From: Crocodylus rhombifer | Lineage: Eukaryota > Chordata > Crocodylia > Crocodylidae | Reading direction: 5' to 3' | Assembly (NCBI GenBank): GCA_038503035.1 | Contig: JAVSML010001165.1 | Coordinates: forward strand, 525,011-589,010 | DNA: 64,000 bases | Part shown: in pieces, positions 21,613 to 32,181 of the stretch | Layout of the letters: each line of letters begins with the position of its first letter | How positions within the stretch are numbered: position 1 is the first letter of the stretch | The notes under the pieces: generated by a model | What the model was told of the DNA's origin: nothing | The model's database searches: none | The model's input: the letters and a program-made list of their open reading frames with translations, nothing else | Program-made: the position numbers and the translations under genes

Positions 21613-22106
21613 GAAAGATTCACATAAAATAATAGATCAATGGTTATTGGATTTACAAGAAAAAGGAATACTAATTAAACAAATTAGCCCACATAATTCC
21701 CTTATCTTTGTAGTATTTAGTGGGAGTAAACCATGAGTAGTAGTGGACTTAAGGAAGGTAAAACACTCTACTAAATTTTTGGGAGGGGGAGCAGTGGCAC
21801 ACAAACCTCATTTGGAGTTACAAGTCCAGAAAACTTTGGCGCAGATGACAAATCCTTTTATGGCAGTATTAGATTTAAGTCAAATGTTCTATAGTATTCC
21901 GCTGGAAGATCCAGAAAGGGTCATGAGTGTTACATGGAAAGGAGTCCAATATGGATTTACTAAATTACCAATGGGATGGCACAATTCTCCAAGCATTGCT
22001 TCACAGCATGTAAATAATTTAGTGACAGGAATAGAGGGCGTCTTTGTATATATCAATGATATTCTCCTCTGTACTGAGGGGAAAGAAGAATGCTTGAAAT
22101 TAATTG
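21593..22106 (+). pseudogene. pol: reverse transcriptase, first part
   Basis: The frame reads from L-P-Q-F-P through V-V-D-L-R and A-V-L-D-L-S (first catalytic Asp) to Y-I-N-D (nt 22049-22060). TGA at 21734-21736 breaks it. The Y-x-D-D metal-binding motif has Asn in place of the first Asp. The frame stops at the insertion point of a solo LTR (22107) and continues in phase after it. Confidence 0.9.
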
Positions 22107-23084
22107 TGTGTTGGGCCAGTAGGGGGCGCTCCTGCGTCCCTGCGCCCAACCACCTTCCAGGCTCCAAATGCCTCCCTAGGGGCGCCTTATGCTCGGCCGA
22201 CCCCTCTCCCGGAGCACACTCGCTAGTCTGGGGGTAACATAGCCGCCGCCACCCCGAGGAGGGACTGTCTCTGCCCTGTGTCCTCGGGGAAACACAGGCC
22301 TAATAGTCCGACGGGTACTCGACCCAGTACAGGCACTTGGGGCACTTCCCCAAGTCCAGGGGGCAAGAAGTAAAGTCTCTCTTAGTCCGCAGACCTAAGG
22401 GGTCTCTTAGGCATAATATAGACCCACCCCTCAATAAGTCTCCCACACCAGTCAAAAAGGAGAACTTTATTGATTACAAGGGGTAGGGGAAACTAGGGTA
22501 CAGGATTGAGCAATATCTTAGGAATCCTAAAAAGCAAACAGTGTGGCTGAGGTAGCCTTTTGATCACGCATCTGTGTTACCGCCAGCTAAATATCTAATC
22601 AGATTGAGTAGCTTACTCACAAGCATCTTCCAGAGGCCAGTTGAGTTTCCCCTCTGGAGTCTTGGGGTGAGAGAGAGAGCTAGGTTCAGATGGTAAGGCT
22701 TCTCTATCTCCCCTGCTTTGCTGCTGCTTCACCTTGTGGCTGAAGAGAGAGAGCCTGCCTCCTCCCCCCCAACTTATATAGCCCCTGTGACCTCATTCAC
22801 CTGGTCCAGTGGAGGTCAGCCCCAGTTGGCTCTCAGCCAACCAATTTATAACACATCACCTGTTACCGGGCAGGTTCCAGCTCACCAGGTAGATGCCCCT
22901 CACCCAGGTGGCTGATGCCAGTCACGTAGGCAGAGGGAGCAGGTTTCCCCCCTCCCTCAGGAATGCAGCCAGTTCAGGTTACCTAAAGAGACAGGCTGAG
23001 GTGTGACTCCTCTGCTGGGCCCATCTAATCACATAGTCACAGGGCAAAGATTTTGGGTGGAAAACAAGGTGGCTTTCTGCCACA
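22107..23084 (-). mobile_element. nested solo LTR 1 (978 bp), target duplication AATTG
   Basis: The element runs TGTG...CACA, flanked by perfect AATTG copies (22102-22106 and 23085-23089). On the minus strand a TATA box (TATATAAG, 22780-22773) precedes AATAAA (22471-22466) by about 300 bp, fixing the orientation. It is unrelated to the host provirus LTR. No internal retroviral sequence remains, so LTR-LTR recombination removed it. Confidence 0.92.
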
Positions 23085-23155
23085 AATTGATCAAGTTGAG
23101 AGAATTTTAAATGCCCATAAATTTCAAATCAATCTAGAGAAAAAACAAGGACTGG
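23085..23155 (+). pseudogene. pol: reverse transcriptase, middle fragment
   Basis: About 70 bases of RT are trapped between the two solo LTRs. They encode a thumb-proximal segment ending I-N-L-E-K-K-Q-G and are in phase with the RT pieces on either side once the insertions are discounted. Confidence 0.85.
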
Positions 23156-24656
23156 TGTGAGGGAGTGGGGCCTAGGGGCGGCCGTGAACTCCCTAGCGCC
23201 CCCTACCGTCACTTTAGGGTGAACTCAGCACCCTCAGAATCTCGCCCGCCATGACTTTGATGACCAGTAAGTTATATGGGAGGCTGCCTCTGTTTCCCTA
23301 GTTGACGGTACCGATGTTCCTGCCCCTACTCCTAAATGGGGTATCTCTATGCGCCCTGCCTTAAGGGCTATGCGTGCCTCCAAACCTCCCCTTCAGCACG
23401 CCCCAAGCCTCGTAGCTGTTCTGGGGATGTTTGTATGGTCCCTCGCCCCTCGGGTGCCCTCTTTCTCTCTCTTGGGCACCCTGGGCTCCTCGCCCACCTG
23501 GCACCCCCTTGGGCCGGGCTCCTATCTCCAACCCGCTCCCTGCGCCCTGGGCCTGTCTCGCCAGCATCCGGCTAGTCGCTGGCACCTCCTGGGTCCGGCT
23601 CGCTACCACTGCCCCAATACCGGCGCCCTTGGGCCTGGCTCGCTTCCGCCGCCCTAATCCCAGCGCCCTTGGGCCTGGCTCGGTACCGCCGCCCTAATCC
23701 CGGCGCCCTTGGGCCAGGTTCTCACCGGCGTCCGGCTAATCGCTGGTGCCCCCTGGGTCCGGCTCGCTACCGCTGCCCTAATCCTGGCGCCCTTAGGTCT
23801 GGCTCGCTACCTCGCTTGTTCTGCCCCGCTCTGAGGCCTTGCCATCTCTAGGGCTGACACCGCGCGCCTCGCGCTCTGTCTCTGCCCCGCTCTGGGGCCT
23901 TGCCCTCTCTGGGGCTGACACCGCGCACCTCGCGCTCTGTCTCTGCCCCGCTCTGGGGCCTTGCCCTCTCTAGGGCCGACACCACGCTCCGCACGCTAGG
24001 GGCACAGGCGATCGCCGCCGTGCCTGTCCCCTTGACCCTTCTCTGGGTCCGGTTGCCCCACTGGGCAAAACACCGCCCTTATGGGCTGGGGTCTGCAACC
24101 CCGCACACCGCGCCTCCCTGGCGCAATACGGTGCCTCTCCAGCACAAACAATAGTGCCCCGCTGGCACTGTGCCCCTACTGGGCACCGGGAATCCCCAAG
24201 CTGTTGGGGAGCCCCCGTGAGGCCTCCTCACTCCCCTACAGCCTCACCCGGTCCTCCGGTGCAAACTGTAACATAAGCTCAAGCCATCTGGCTGTAACAT
24301 AAACACAGAGGTTCCGTACTCCAAACCATAAACTCCAAACCCCACCAGGGCTCTCAATCCTACCTCCCTTCAGGGTGTTCTTGTTCCCCGCATCATCGCA
24401 GCTGGTTAATGTGGTAAGGCTGCGACCACTTAACTCGGGCCACTCTGCTCAGCAGCAGAGCTCCTGCTCCTGCGGCAGCCAGAAGGGAACTGTGAGGCAG
24501 GCTCTGGCTAAGCTGTTTATAAAGGCCTGGCCCTTCCCCCTTCTGGCCACGTGACCCACCTGGTCACCCTGGTAACCGACACCTGAGCTGCCAGGGTGAT
24601 TGGCAGCGCTGCCAATCACACTCACAGTCACGGGGCACTTACATGACTCCATGACA
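23156..24656. mobile_element. nested solo LTR 2 (1501 bp), target duplication ACTGG
   Basis: The element runs TGTGAGGGAG...CATGACA, flanked by perfect ACTGG copies (23151-23155 and 24657-24661). It is very GC-rich. It holds two sets of internal repeats: 40-bp units with GCCCTTGGGCCTGGCTCG at about 23625-23710, and three 60-bp units with GCCCCGCTCTGGGGCCTTGC at about 23823-23990. TTTATAAA at 24516-24523 is a possible TATA box, but orientation is undecided. The family differs from solo LTR 1 and from the host LTR. Confidence 0.88.
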
Positions 24657-24867
24657 ACTGGCCCAGATGGTGCAATGGTTAGGGAAAACATGGACACCAG
24701 AACAAATTAAAGCGGATTTAGCATGGCAGGCTAAGTATCAATGGCAAATGGAATTACAAGTTCCAACTACTAAAAGAGAATGCCAAAAAATTACAGGGAC
24801 ACTAAATCAATTACGAGATCAACATCATGAAGTTCCCATGGCCGTTATTATCTGCCGAAATTCGTAA
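24657..24867 (+). pseudogene. pol: reverse transcriptase, thumb/connection part
   Basis: RT resumes after the second solo LTR with W-L-G-K-T-W-T-P-E-Q-I and K-I-T-G-T-L-N-Q-L-R. The phase changes near 24838 (frameshift) and the next phase meets TGA at 24908-24910 before the connection and RNase H part. Confidence 0.8.
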
Positions 24868-24922
24868 AACTGCAGATTTTTCAAAGTTAGCTTTACAAGA
24901 AAAATTATGAGAGGGAACACGA

Positions 24923-25549
24923 TTGGCCAACTGCATCTTACATTCTGCTCTAGAATTAACACATCCACAGCCTCTTGTTTTGGCTGATGTTTACATTTTG
25001 GTATTTCAAGGTATATACCAAATTAAAGTTTTCCAAAAGGGAAAGTTGGTTTGGATAACAGGTGCCAACATTCCACCTGCCTGGAAAATCCTTACTTTTG
25101 CAGAACAAGAAGCTTGTGTTTTCACAAAACATGGCAGTGGCTTATTAGAATTAGAAATTTGCCAATATCGAATATTTACTCAATATTTAGATTTACGATT
25201 AATCTGGAATTCAGAATGGAATTATATTTGGCCTGGTTTTTCCAAATTAAAGACAGCTCGGCAATTAGAAATGTTAATATCTTGTGTCAAAGAATTTAAT
25301 CTTGTTTCAATAGACACTTTTTTGTCAGGTTTTGTGGAATGGCAATGGGCCAGGATGGTTAATGATACGGATCCACCTGCATGGATTTTTTCAGATGGAA
25401 GAAATAATGGGTGTGTGACAATTTGTCAAAGATGTCAACTACAAGCCCGAAAATATAACAATGAAAATGCACAGTACAATGAGGGATTCGGTATCCTGTG
25501 CACCTTACAACACTGCGCAATTAATCATTCTTCAGAACAGTCGTTCTAG
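24923..25549 (+). pseudogene. pol: pol connection and RNase H-like part (about 208 codons)
   Basis: An RT connection-type region is followed by A-W-I-F-S-D-G-R at about nt 25380-25403, which matches the first catalytic Asp motif of retroviral RNase H. The later acidic residues of RNase H are not obvious, and the frame is lost at TAG 25547-25549, with a phase change into integrase. The domain assignment beyond S-D-G is inference. Confidence 0.65.
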
Positions 25550-25578
25550 GATTAGATACCCAATATGGGATCAACAGA

Positions 25579-26382
25579 TTGTTGATTATCCATAAACCAG
25601 AATTTTCTGAAATTGCACATAATCATCAGAAATTATGGATGGATATTAAAACTCAAATACAAAGATTAGATAAAGTTTTGTTATTATGTAAATTTATCTC
25701 ACACAAAGATAAGGCCTTTGATCAGGTAATAGAACCAGCCTGGGACATGATGATACTAGACTCTGATATTGAATTAGCCAATAGAATTATGGATATTCAT
25801 GAAAGATTGGGACATCTAGGACCACTAAGATTGTATAATTTAATAAAAAGATATGAAATTGGAAAACCGGTACCTACAGTCCAACAGGTAAAAAATGTAC
25901 TAAAATGGTGTGATATTTGTAATAAATGGAATATACAAGGAACCTACAGTAACTGGCAAAAAGGGGCTTATGACCCAGCTAAATATATTTTAAATGAAGT
26001 ATGGCAAATAGACCACATAGGGCCATTACAGGGAGCAAAAGACTATAAATATGCCTTGACATGTATCGACTTAGCTACACGTACCCTAATGGTAGTGCCT
26101 CAAAGAAATTTGAGTTCTTTTAATACTATTAAAGCATTACAACTGTGTTTAGCTAGCAAGGGACAACCTGGGCAGATTTTATGTGATAATGGGTCACCTT
26201 TCAGTTCTAGGAGATTTCAAAATTATTGTGATAACATTTATCCTCGAATCCAAATACAATATGTTGCACCATATACTCCTCAAAGTAATGGGGTAATAGA
26301 AAGAGCTAATGGAATCTTTAAAACCTTACTGCGAAAAGAATTAAATTCTGAAAATTTTAAAGATGATAGCACAAAAACATAA
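25579..26382 (+). pseudogene. pol: integrase, zinc-binding and catalytic core (267 codons)
   Basis: The zinc finger is His74, His79, Cys111, Cys114 (I-H-E-R-L-G-H, C-D-I-C). The catalytic triad is Asp145 (Q-I-D-H), Asp203 (C-D-N-G) and Glu241 (V-I-E-R), all present. Spacing between Asp203 and Glu241 is 37 residues, against the usual 35. The core frame is fully open until a phase change at about 26360, where the C-terminal domain moves to another frame. Confidence 0.92.
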
Positions 26383-26557
26383 AAATCAGGTAAAATTTCC
26401 ACCTGGTACTGAGACTTGGTTTCATATTCGTCAGTCAAAGGCAAGACAATTGGGAAAAGTTCTCGAATGGCTGTCACCTACTATTGTGCAGCTCAAAGAT
26501 TATGAAGGAAAGGAACATATTGTACATATTACAAAATGTAAGTTCATCCAAAAGTAA
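26363..26557 (+). pseudogene. pol: integrase C-terminal DNA-binding domain
   Basis: The short frame reads P-P-G-T-E-T-W-F-H-I-R, then V-L-E-W-L-S-P-T-I-V-Q-L, ending at TAA. The pattern matches the SH3-like integrase tail (a hydrophobic strand, then W-x-x-P). It overlaps the catalytic-core frame by about 20 bases in a different phase, consistent with a deletion or frameshift. Confidence 0.7.
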
Positions 26558-26617
26558 TCGAGAAGCGGGTGCTTCCCTTGTGTTTAAATTGCAGGAAGAA
26601 GAAAAGATATCATCATT

Positions 26618-27168
26618 ATGGAAAGCATCAGAATATTTCTATGTATCTTGGGATTGTTTGTCCTAATGAATGCTGAAGATGAGTGTACAGATTGCACACA
26701 ACATTTGATATGTTGGGTTAATACAACATGTTTTATAGTACTCAACAGAACTAACTTTACTGCTGACCTTTATACGCAATGGGTTAATGATTCAAGCATT
26801 CCTGCTGGATGTTTTGAACATTTCTACTGTAAATTGGATGGGAATACAACTCCGATTTATAATCTTACTGGAATGGATGGACTGACTTTAAATACACCCA
26901 TTGGAAAACTTACAGTTTTTTGGACTATGAACCAATGTAATATGACTGATGCGATTCTTCAGAATTGAAAGATTCCTTGGACCTTTTATCAATGTTCAGT
27001 CCCAGTAATTCAACAAAAAAATAACCCTATAAGAAGATACTGTAATAGTACTTGGAACCCTTTATGCTCATATAATGTTACTAATTGTAATTATGTAAAT
27101 ACTATGGGTACTTTTGTTGAATTACCTAAAACCTGTTATTCAGCCTTTGAACAGGTATTATCTCATAA
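26618..27168 (+). pseudogene. env: env surface subunit, N-terminal part with signal peptide
   Basis: The ATG starts 61 bases after integrase. The first about 19 residues are hydrophobic (I-F-L-C-I-L-G-L-F-V-L-M), a signal peptide. Cysteine-rich sequence with many N-x-S/T sequons follows, typical of a glycosylated viral surface protein. TGA at 26966-26968 interrupts it; the same phase then stays open to about 27200 while the next part continues in another phase (frameshift near 27170). Confidence 0.85.
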
Positions 27169-27897
27169 GTGGTGTCAAAAGCCAATATTACTGTTAAAGT
27201 AGTTAATTTACCATTAGGAAAAGGGTGTCGGATATATAATTTTTCTCTTATTGCAGAAACTTCTAAGTATGAACAACATAGAAACTATTCAGGTAGTTTT
27301 CCAGTAGTAAATAGTACAGACTCATCATGGATCTGGTATAAATCTAGCTGTTGGGAACAAAATAGGGATAATTGTTCGCAATACAAAAATTGTTCTCCAT
27401 GCTTTTACTTAAATGATTTTACGTATGTGCATGGAGCTACTGGTATGGTATTAGGAGCAGATCAACCATATCAAATAAGACAAATGGAAGGATATTATGT
27501 CATAGAACCCGATATGTGGCAGATAGATTCAGCTCTTGATGGATGGAGTACTACCCAAAATGAGACATCTTTGAGTGCTTCATTATGGTATGCTCAACAA
27601 CATTGGAAATTAAATTTAACATTAATCTTGCCTCATAATAATTTGGCAGAACTACATTCAATTGCGGATTGCTACCGAAGTTCTATGAACCCCCCACAAA
27701 GAATTACATTAGAAGTGGTCTGTAAACAAAAAAGATCACTCGCTCGAATAAGCCAATTGGCAACGACTAAAAATAATATTGAGTTATTACAGAGCATTGT
27801 TACATATACCCAGAACTTAGGAAGAAAGGTTCAACAATTAGTTTCTATTGATTTAGATCAAGCTAATCGAACTTCAATATATGGAAGGGCATTATGA
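27169..27897 (+). pseudogene. env: env, distal surface part through the cleavage site (242 codons)
   Basis: The frame is glycosylated and cysteine-rich. K-Q-K-R at residues 186-189 (nt 27724-27735) is a candidate furin cleavage site. Downstream of it a heptad-like helix (L-L-Q-S-I-V-T-Y-T-Q-N-L) suggests the start of the transmembrane subunit. TGA at 27895-27897 closes the frame, but the phase continues open beyond it. Confidence 0.8.
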
Positions 27898-28092
27898 AAA
27901 ATAATTCAGGAACAACCTTGTAATCAATTAGTTAAAAATATTACAGTTCGCAAATTGTTATTAATGGCTGTTATGGCAAGAACCCCCAGAATAGATGGAT
28001 TAAATCCATTAAGATTTTGTACACTGCAAGGAGGTATCTTGGAAGAATCGACAGGTTGAATAACCACTGAAAGTTTAATTCCTGATGGAATA

Positions 28093-28932
28093 ATGTGTTG
28101 CTTATTTACTCCTCAAATGATACAACCAGTATTAGTTCTATGTAATCAGGATAGTAAAGCCAAGTGTTTAATCAACACCACTTATACCTTATGTGTACAT
28201 CAAAATCCGAGATGGACAGCAGATGTAGCTTCCATATCAGCTGTGGGAGCTTGTCAGACACCTCTAAATTTAAAACAAAGAGGGGTACGTACATGGAAAT
28301 TTACTTCAGGTACAGTCCTATGCCTAGATTTTAATTGTTCTGTTATTCGAGGGAGTTCCTTAATTACATATAAAGGACAAAGTATTTATATTCATCATGG
28401 AGAAGCACATATGCAAGAACCTAATTTAATTCAAGCAGATTTTTGGCAAATTTTATTGAAGGATTTAGATTTAACATTACATAAACAAGGAATTGATGTT
28501 TTAAGACTCCAAAGGTTGGGCAGTGAAATAGAAATATGGTTCTCTTCCGGGGAATACATCAAAGAAGACTTGACTAAGTTTATTTCTGTAGTTTATCAGA
28601 ATATTTCAACAACTGGTCAAGCTCCCAAATACTTAAGAGCTGTCTTGGAAGGACTTGGTAAACCTTTGAATTGGCTAGGTGATATTACCCAACAAGCTAA
28701 GGAAACAATTATCAAACATATGCAGACTTCAAATAGAGTTACAGAAGGAATGTCTAATCTTATTTGGCAAATGGGAGATAGCGTGTGGATTTTTGTTATC
28801 TTTTTAAGTCTTCTCATAGTTTGTATTACAGTTGGAGTTTTGTTAAAATATTGTTATCCATATTTCAAAGGATATGTTAAGCTTTCTCAATCAGAAATAG
28901 CAACTTTTATCAAGGAGGAAGAGGTGATGTGA
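28093..28932 (+). pseudogene. env: env transmembrane subunit, C-terminal part (279 codons)
   Basis: Ectodomain sequence with cysteines is followed by a membrane span at about residues 231-251 (V-W-I-F-V-I-F-L-S-L-L-I-V-C) and a short charged tail ending E-E-E-V-M. The stop TGA lies across the start of the 3' LTR. Counting from the K-Q-K-R site, the transmembrane subunit is close to 400 residues. That is much longer than gammaretroviral ones and near the length known for spumaviruses. Confidence 0.85.
28912..28924 (+). other. polypurine tract
   Basis: AAGGAGGAAGAGG ends three bases before the 3' LTR, the expected primer position for plus-strand synthesis. It overlaps the last env codons. Confidence 0.85.
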
Positions 28933-29660
28933 GATAGTGCTTATGCTAAGCAAGGCCTAGCATAATTAACAACACACTAAAACTCCCAGAATGCTTCAAG
29001 GAGGTTGAGGAGTCAGCAATTGACATTCTGGTGATCACCATCTGACCCTTGAATAAGAATGCTGACAATGATAAAAATTGCAAGCAAGCAGCTTATATTG
29101 TTAAAACAGGAAACCACATGGCTAAACCGCAATGACGAAAGATAACTGCATATTATTCAAGCAGAGTCTAGAAAATGATATATTTAAGGTCAAACAGAGT
29201 CTGGAAAATGTTATATTTAAGGTCATTAAGAATTAGCATAAGAAGCGTAAAAATTATAATAAAGAGTGTATCACCTGATATTATAATATAGATGAGTTAA
29301 CTAAGTAACCAAAAGAAGTAAAAATTAGAAATACATATGTATAAGTGTTATCGTATATAAGTAATAGTAAAGTTATGTTAGAGGCCTCACTGTGAGAGTG
29401 GGGACAGTTTTGTATCTTTTGTCTAAAAAAAGATAAGGGACTCCTTTTAACTGAGCTGTTGACCAGTTCTGAGACTACTAAGTTGGGCAGCTGTACCTAA
29501 CCTCCGGGTTAGAAAGCAAGGGCCTGATTTGGGAACCTCGTGAACCAACAGACCTCCCTAGTTTATGACTTTGTGAAACAATAAAAGTTTTAAAATTGAA
29601 CATCCAGGTCTGAGCCTGTGCTTAATTCAGTCCTTACATAATTTGGCACAAACTCACACA
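28928..29660 (+). repeat. 3' LTR of the provirus (733 bp)
   Basis: It has the same ends as the 5' LTR. TATATAAG lies at 29354-29361 and AATAAA at 29580-29585. A 38-bp segment at about 29092-29129 (TTATATTGTTAAAACAGG onward) is absent from the 5' LTR. Confidence 0.95.
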
Positions 29661-31309
29661 AGAATATGTAAATAATTAAACAAAAGAATATTATGAACCA
29701 TATAGCCAAGCTTATATCTATTACCTCTTGTGGAAAATACCTTGTGTGGTCACACACACAGAACATTAGCCAGTTTCATCAATTTCAATATCTCACAGTC
29801 TTTACAGCCAGTGAGCTGTTAGTCTAGCTAGTTCACCTTAATAGTCTATTCTCCTTTGTCATTTTTCTTTTAGGGTCTGGCTCACGGTTTACAGGAACAA
29901 CTCGTCTTCCCAGTCTACCACAGGAATCTCACCTCTCTCTTTCTCTCAGGTAAGTTACCTCCACTTTTCTGGAAAACCACTTCTCCTCTCACAAGCTGCT
30001 GCTAATGAGATCCTGCACCTCCGTGCAGGTTGCCACAACCTCACTCAGTTGTGCTCTCTCATACTCTGCCCTCTTCCAGGAATAGAAGCTTGTTGGCAAC
30101 AGTCTTGTAACTGCTCCCCACTGTTTCTTTTCCAGGTGATTAAAGTCTCTTTTCAGAGGAGGAAAACTCCCATGGCAGAATGCAGACTAATGACGTCACC
30201 ACATCTCTGACTCTTGGTAAGTTTCCATGAAATGTCCCATGTAACAATTTAGAGCTTGCCTCCCTGTTACACCCTCTCCCCACCCCCTCTGAGCTCTGGA
30301 AGAGCTTTCTACATCTCAGGTGTTTATGTCTCTAAATTGCATGGTTTTCAGGAAAGAATTACCTCTGCATTTGCCAAGTGCCAGCATTTGGAGTTGTCAT
30401 AATATGAAATATTTAAATAGGATTCCCAATGTCTTCTCTCCACAAAGTTGAGCAAGAATGCTGACATATAGGAATACCTGTATCTTCTGTTGCAGCTTAA
30501 TTTGTTTGGGGAATGGATACAAGCTATATTGATGAAAGAGTGATTTTTCTAGTATACAGACTCATTCTATACTAGTCCATATCTCTAATGCCTAACCTTT
30601 ATTAGCCTCAATAAACTTCAATTTCCACACTTTAAATATATTCAATGTCATCTTAGTTAGCCAGTGCTATATAAATATCTGATGGCTAAGGATATAACAC
30701 ATTGTTTATAGACTTTTCAATAGTCATTCTAATTATTCATCAGTATAAAATCTTTCCCTCTTGTAACCTTGAATATATTAGCAAAGCAAGGGACAAGATG
30801 ATAAATATTTTATTATTGACCTACAGATCTTTGCTCATGTGGTGTCTGAAATCAGCAGTTCATCAGTAGTCCTTCAGGGCTTCAGCCTTGTTGTAAATAA
30901 ATCAGCCACTCATCAATTCCTATGACCAGATGACTTAGAAAGCCTCTATGTCCACATGATGAAGTATAATAGGTAAGTAAAAGGGAATTCTCCATATCAT
31001 AGGGAATTAGAAAGCCATTAGATAACAAATCGCTTCATATCAATAAAAGGATTGTTATGACATTTAATTGGATTTCCACATTGTATCATTGCCCAATACA
31101 TGAAAGGCTCAGCAGTCATGGCCTTGTCTTTTAAGAAGGAATTGTAGATGTTAAGTAAACCCAGAAATGCTTGCAGTTTCAGCTTTTTCTTGGATATTAG
31201 ATTACCATAAATTGATTCTACTTTTGAACATGAGGGAATTCTATTTACGTTAACATGGAATTCCAGTACTCAGTGTTGACAGACACCATTCAAGATATCC
31301 TAAAGGAAG
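29661..31309. other. region right of the provirus, nothing firm
   Basis: The part 29840-30290 is C/T-rich with splice-like CAGGTAAG words and a GTAACA...TGTTACA pair near 30240-30270, possibly old LTR material. The rest is AT-rich unique-looking sequence. No gene was recognised. Confidence 0.4.
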
Positions 31310-31735
31310 TTAGCAAACAGGGGCAACACATAGGGGGTACATGTGGGTACATGTGCACCCCCTGCATGTGGCAGTGCACCTCCTGCTAAAAGACATCGTC
31401 AACACTGCCGGTAGTGCCTGTGGGCAGTTGCTGCTTCCCACTCCACCACCGGTCCATGATTGCCCCTGGCCACTGCTGTCGCTGCTAGCAGTGCCTGTGG
31501 GTGCTTGCCGACCCATGGTCAGCACTCGCCACCCGCCTCCACCCCCAACCACAGACAGTGCCTGCAGCATCTAAAGGAGCTCCCTGCCCGCTGCCGCCGG
31601 GCTCCCACCACTGCTGGCACAGCTGTGCCCCTCCCCCCCTCCCCCTGCTGCCAGGGGTACATGCCATTCATGTTAGCAAAAATTTTGAAAAAGGGTAGAA
31701 GTGTACAAAGGCCCACCTGTATAATGGAGCAATAG
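31310..31735. repeat. GC-rich low-complexity repeat block
   Basis: This sharply bounded GC-rich block has repeated GCCTGTGGG and CACTGCTG words. Reading frames in several phases are compositional. It is probably the interior of another non-autonomous element; the termini were not resolved. Confidence 0.4.
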
Positions 31736-31791
31736 GAGGATAATTACAAGGCCGTAGTAATTTGTATGTCTCTTCTCAAATTAAGGTAAAC

Positions 31792-32181
31792 TCAGATTCT
31801 GAGTCTACCTCCATGACAAACGCATAAAGGATGTAGGAGCATGACTGTACAGTAGGTCTTCTGAAAGCATGATGTTTCTACAGGGCTAGTCCACCAGGTA
31901 ATGTAGACATCAGTGAACATTCCACAGGCTAAAATGTCATTCAGATAAGCAAAGGTATTTGTGGCAACTGAAGATGTACACTCTTTGGTTGCTGTTTTAT
32001 CCCCATAGCTTGAACTTCTGACAACACTTGTACAAAAGATGAACTTATTTTCTTGTGTGTTGGTGGCAAATTCTATGGAGAATCCCCTTTGCATTTCACT
32101 GGATGAATCTCCATTGACAGAATTTACATCAATGATACTCAGATGCAGTGTCCCAGGCAAGTGTGTTTTTTTCTTGAACAA
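31792..32181 (-). CDS. unrecognised ORF (129 codons), possible processed pseudogene fragment
   Basis: The frame has an even amino-acid composition and ordinary codon use, unlike the GC-rich chance frames nearby. It holds a serine/threonine- and cysteine-rich middle (V-V-R-S-S-S-Y-G-D-K-T-A-T-K-E-C). I do not recognise a family and see no splice sites or poly(A) tail that would settle its origin. It could be a fragment of a retrocopied gene or chance. Confidence 0.25.
   Translation of the reverse strand: MFKKKTHLPGTLHLSIIDVNSVNGDSSSEMQRGFSIEFATNTQENKFIFCTSVVRSSSYGDKTATKECTSSVATNTFAYLNDILACGMFTDVYITWWTSPVETSCFQKTYCTVMLLHPLCVCHGGRLRI

Larger units (their letters stand above)
16661..29660 (+). 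mobile_element. class III-like endogenous retrovirus with env, disrupted
   Basis: A complete provirus layout: 5' LTR (16661-17355), leader, gag, protease, RT, RNase H, integrase, env, purine tract and 3' LTR (28928-29660). About 30 mismatches over about 695 aligned bases (counted by eye, near 4%) separate the LTRs, plus a 38-bp indel. Every long gene carries stops or frameshifts. Integrase sequence around the first catalytic Asp (W-Q-I-D-H-I-G-P-L) and the long env transmembrane subunit favour a class III (ERV-L/spuma-like) origin; this is inferred from motifs, not a tree. Two solo LTRs are nested in RT. No perfect target duplication flanks the provirus (GAGAGT left, AGAATA right). Confidence 0.93.

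Noticed and set aside
23336..24302. Proline-rich frames at 23336-24302
   Set aside because: They are produced by the GC-rich tandem units of solo LTR 2 and appear in several phases.
22107..24656. The two insertions in RT as one complete nested provirus
   Set aside because: Each has its own 5-bp duplication, RT sequence lies between them, and their sequences are unrelated.
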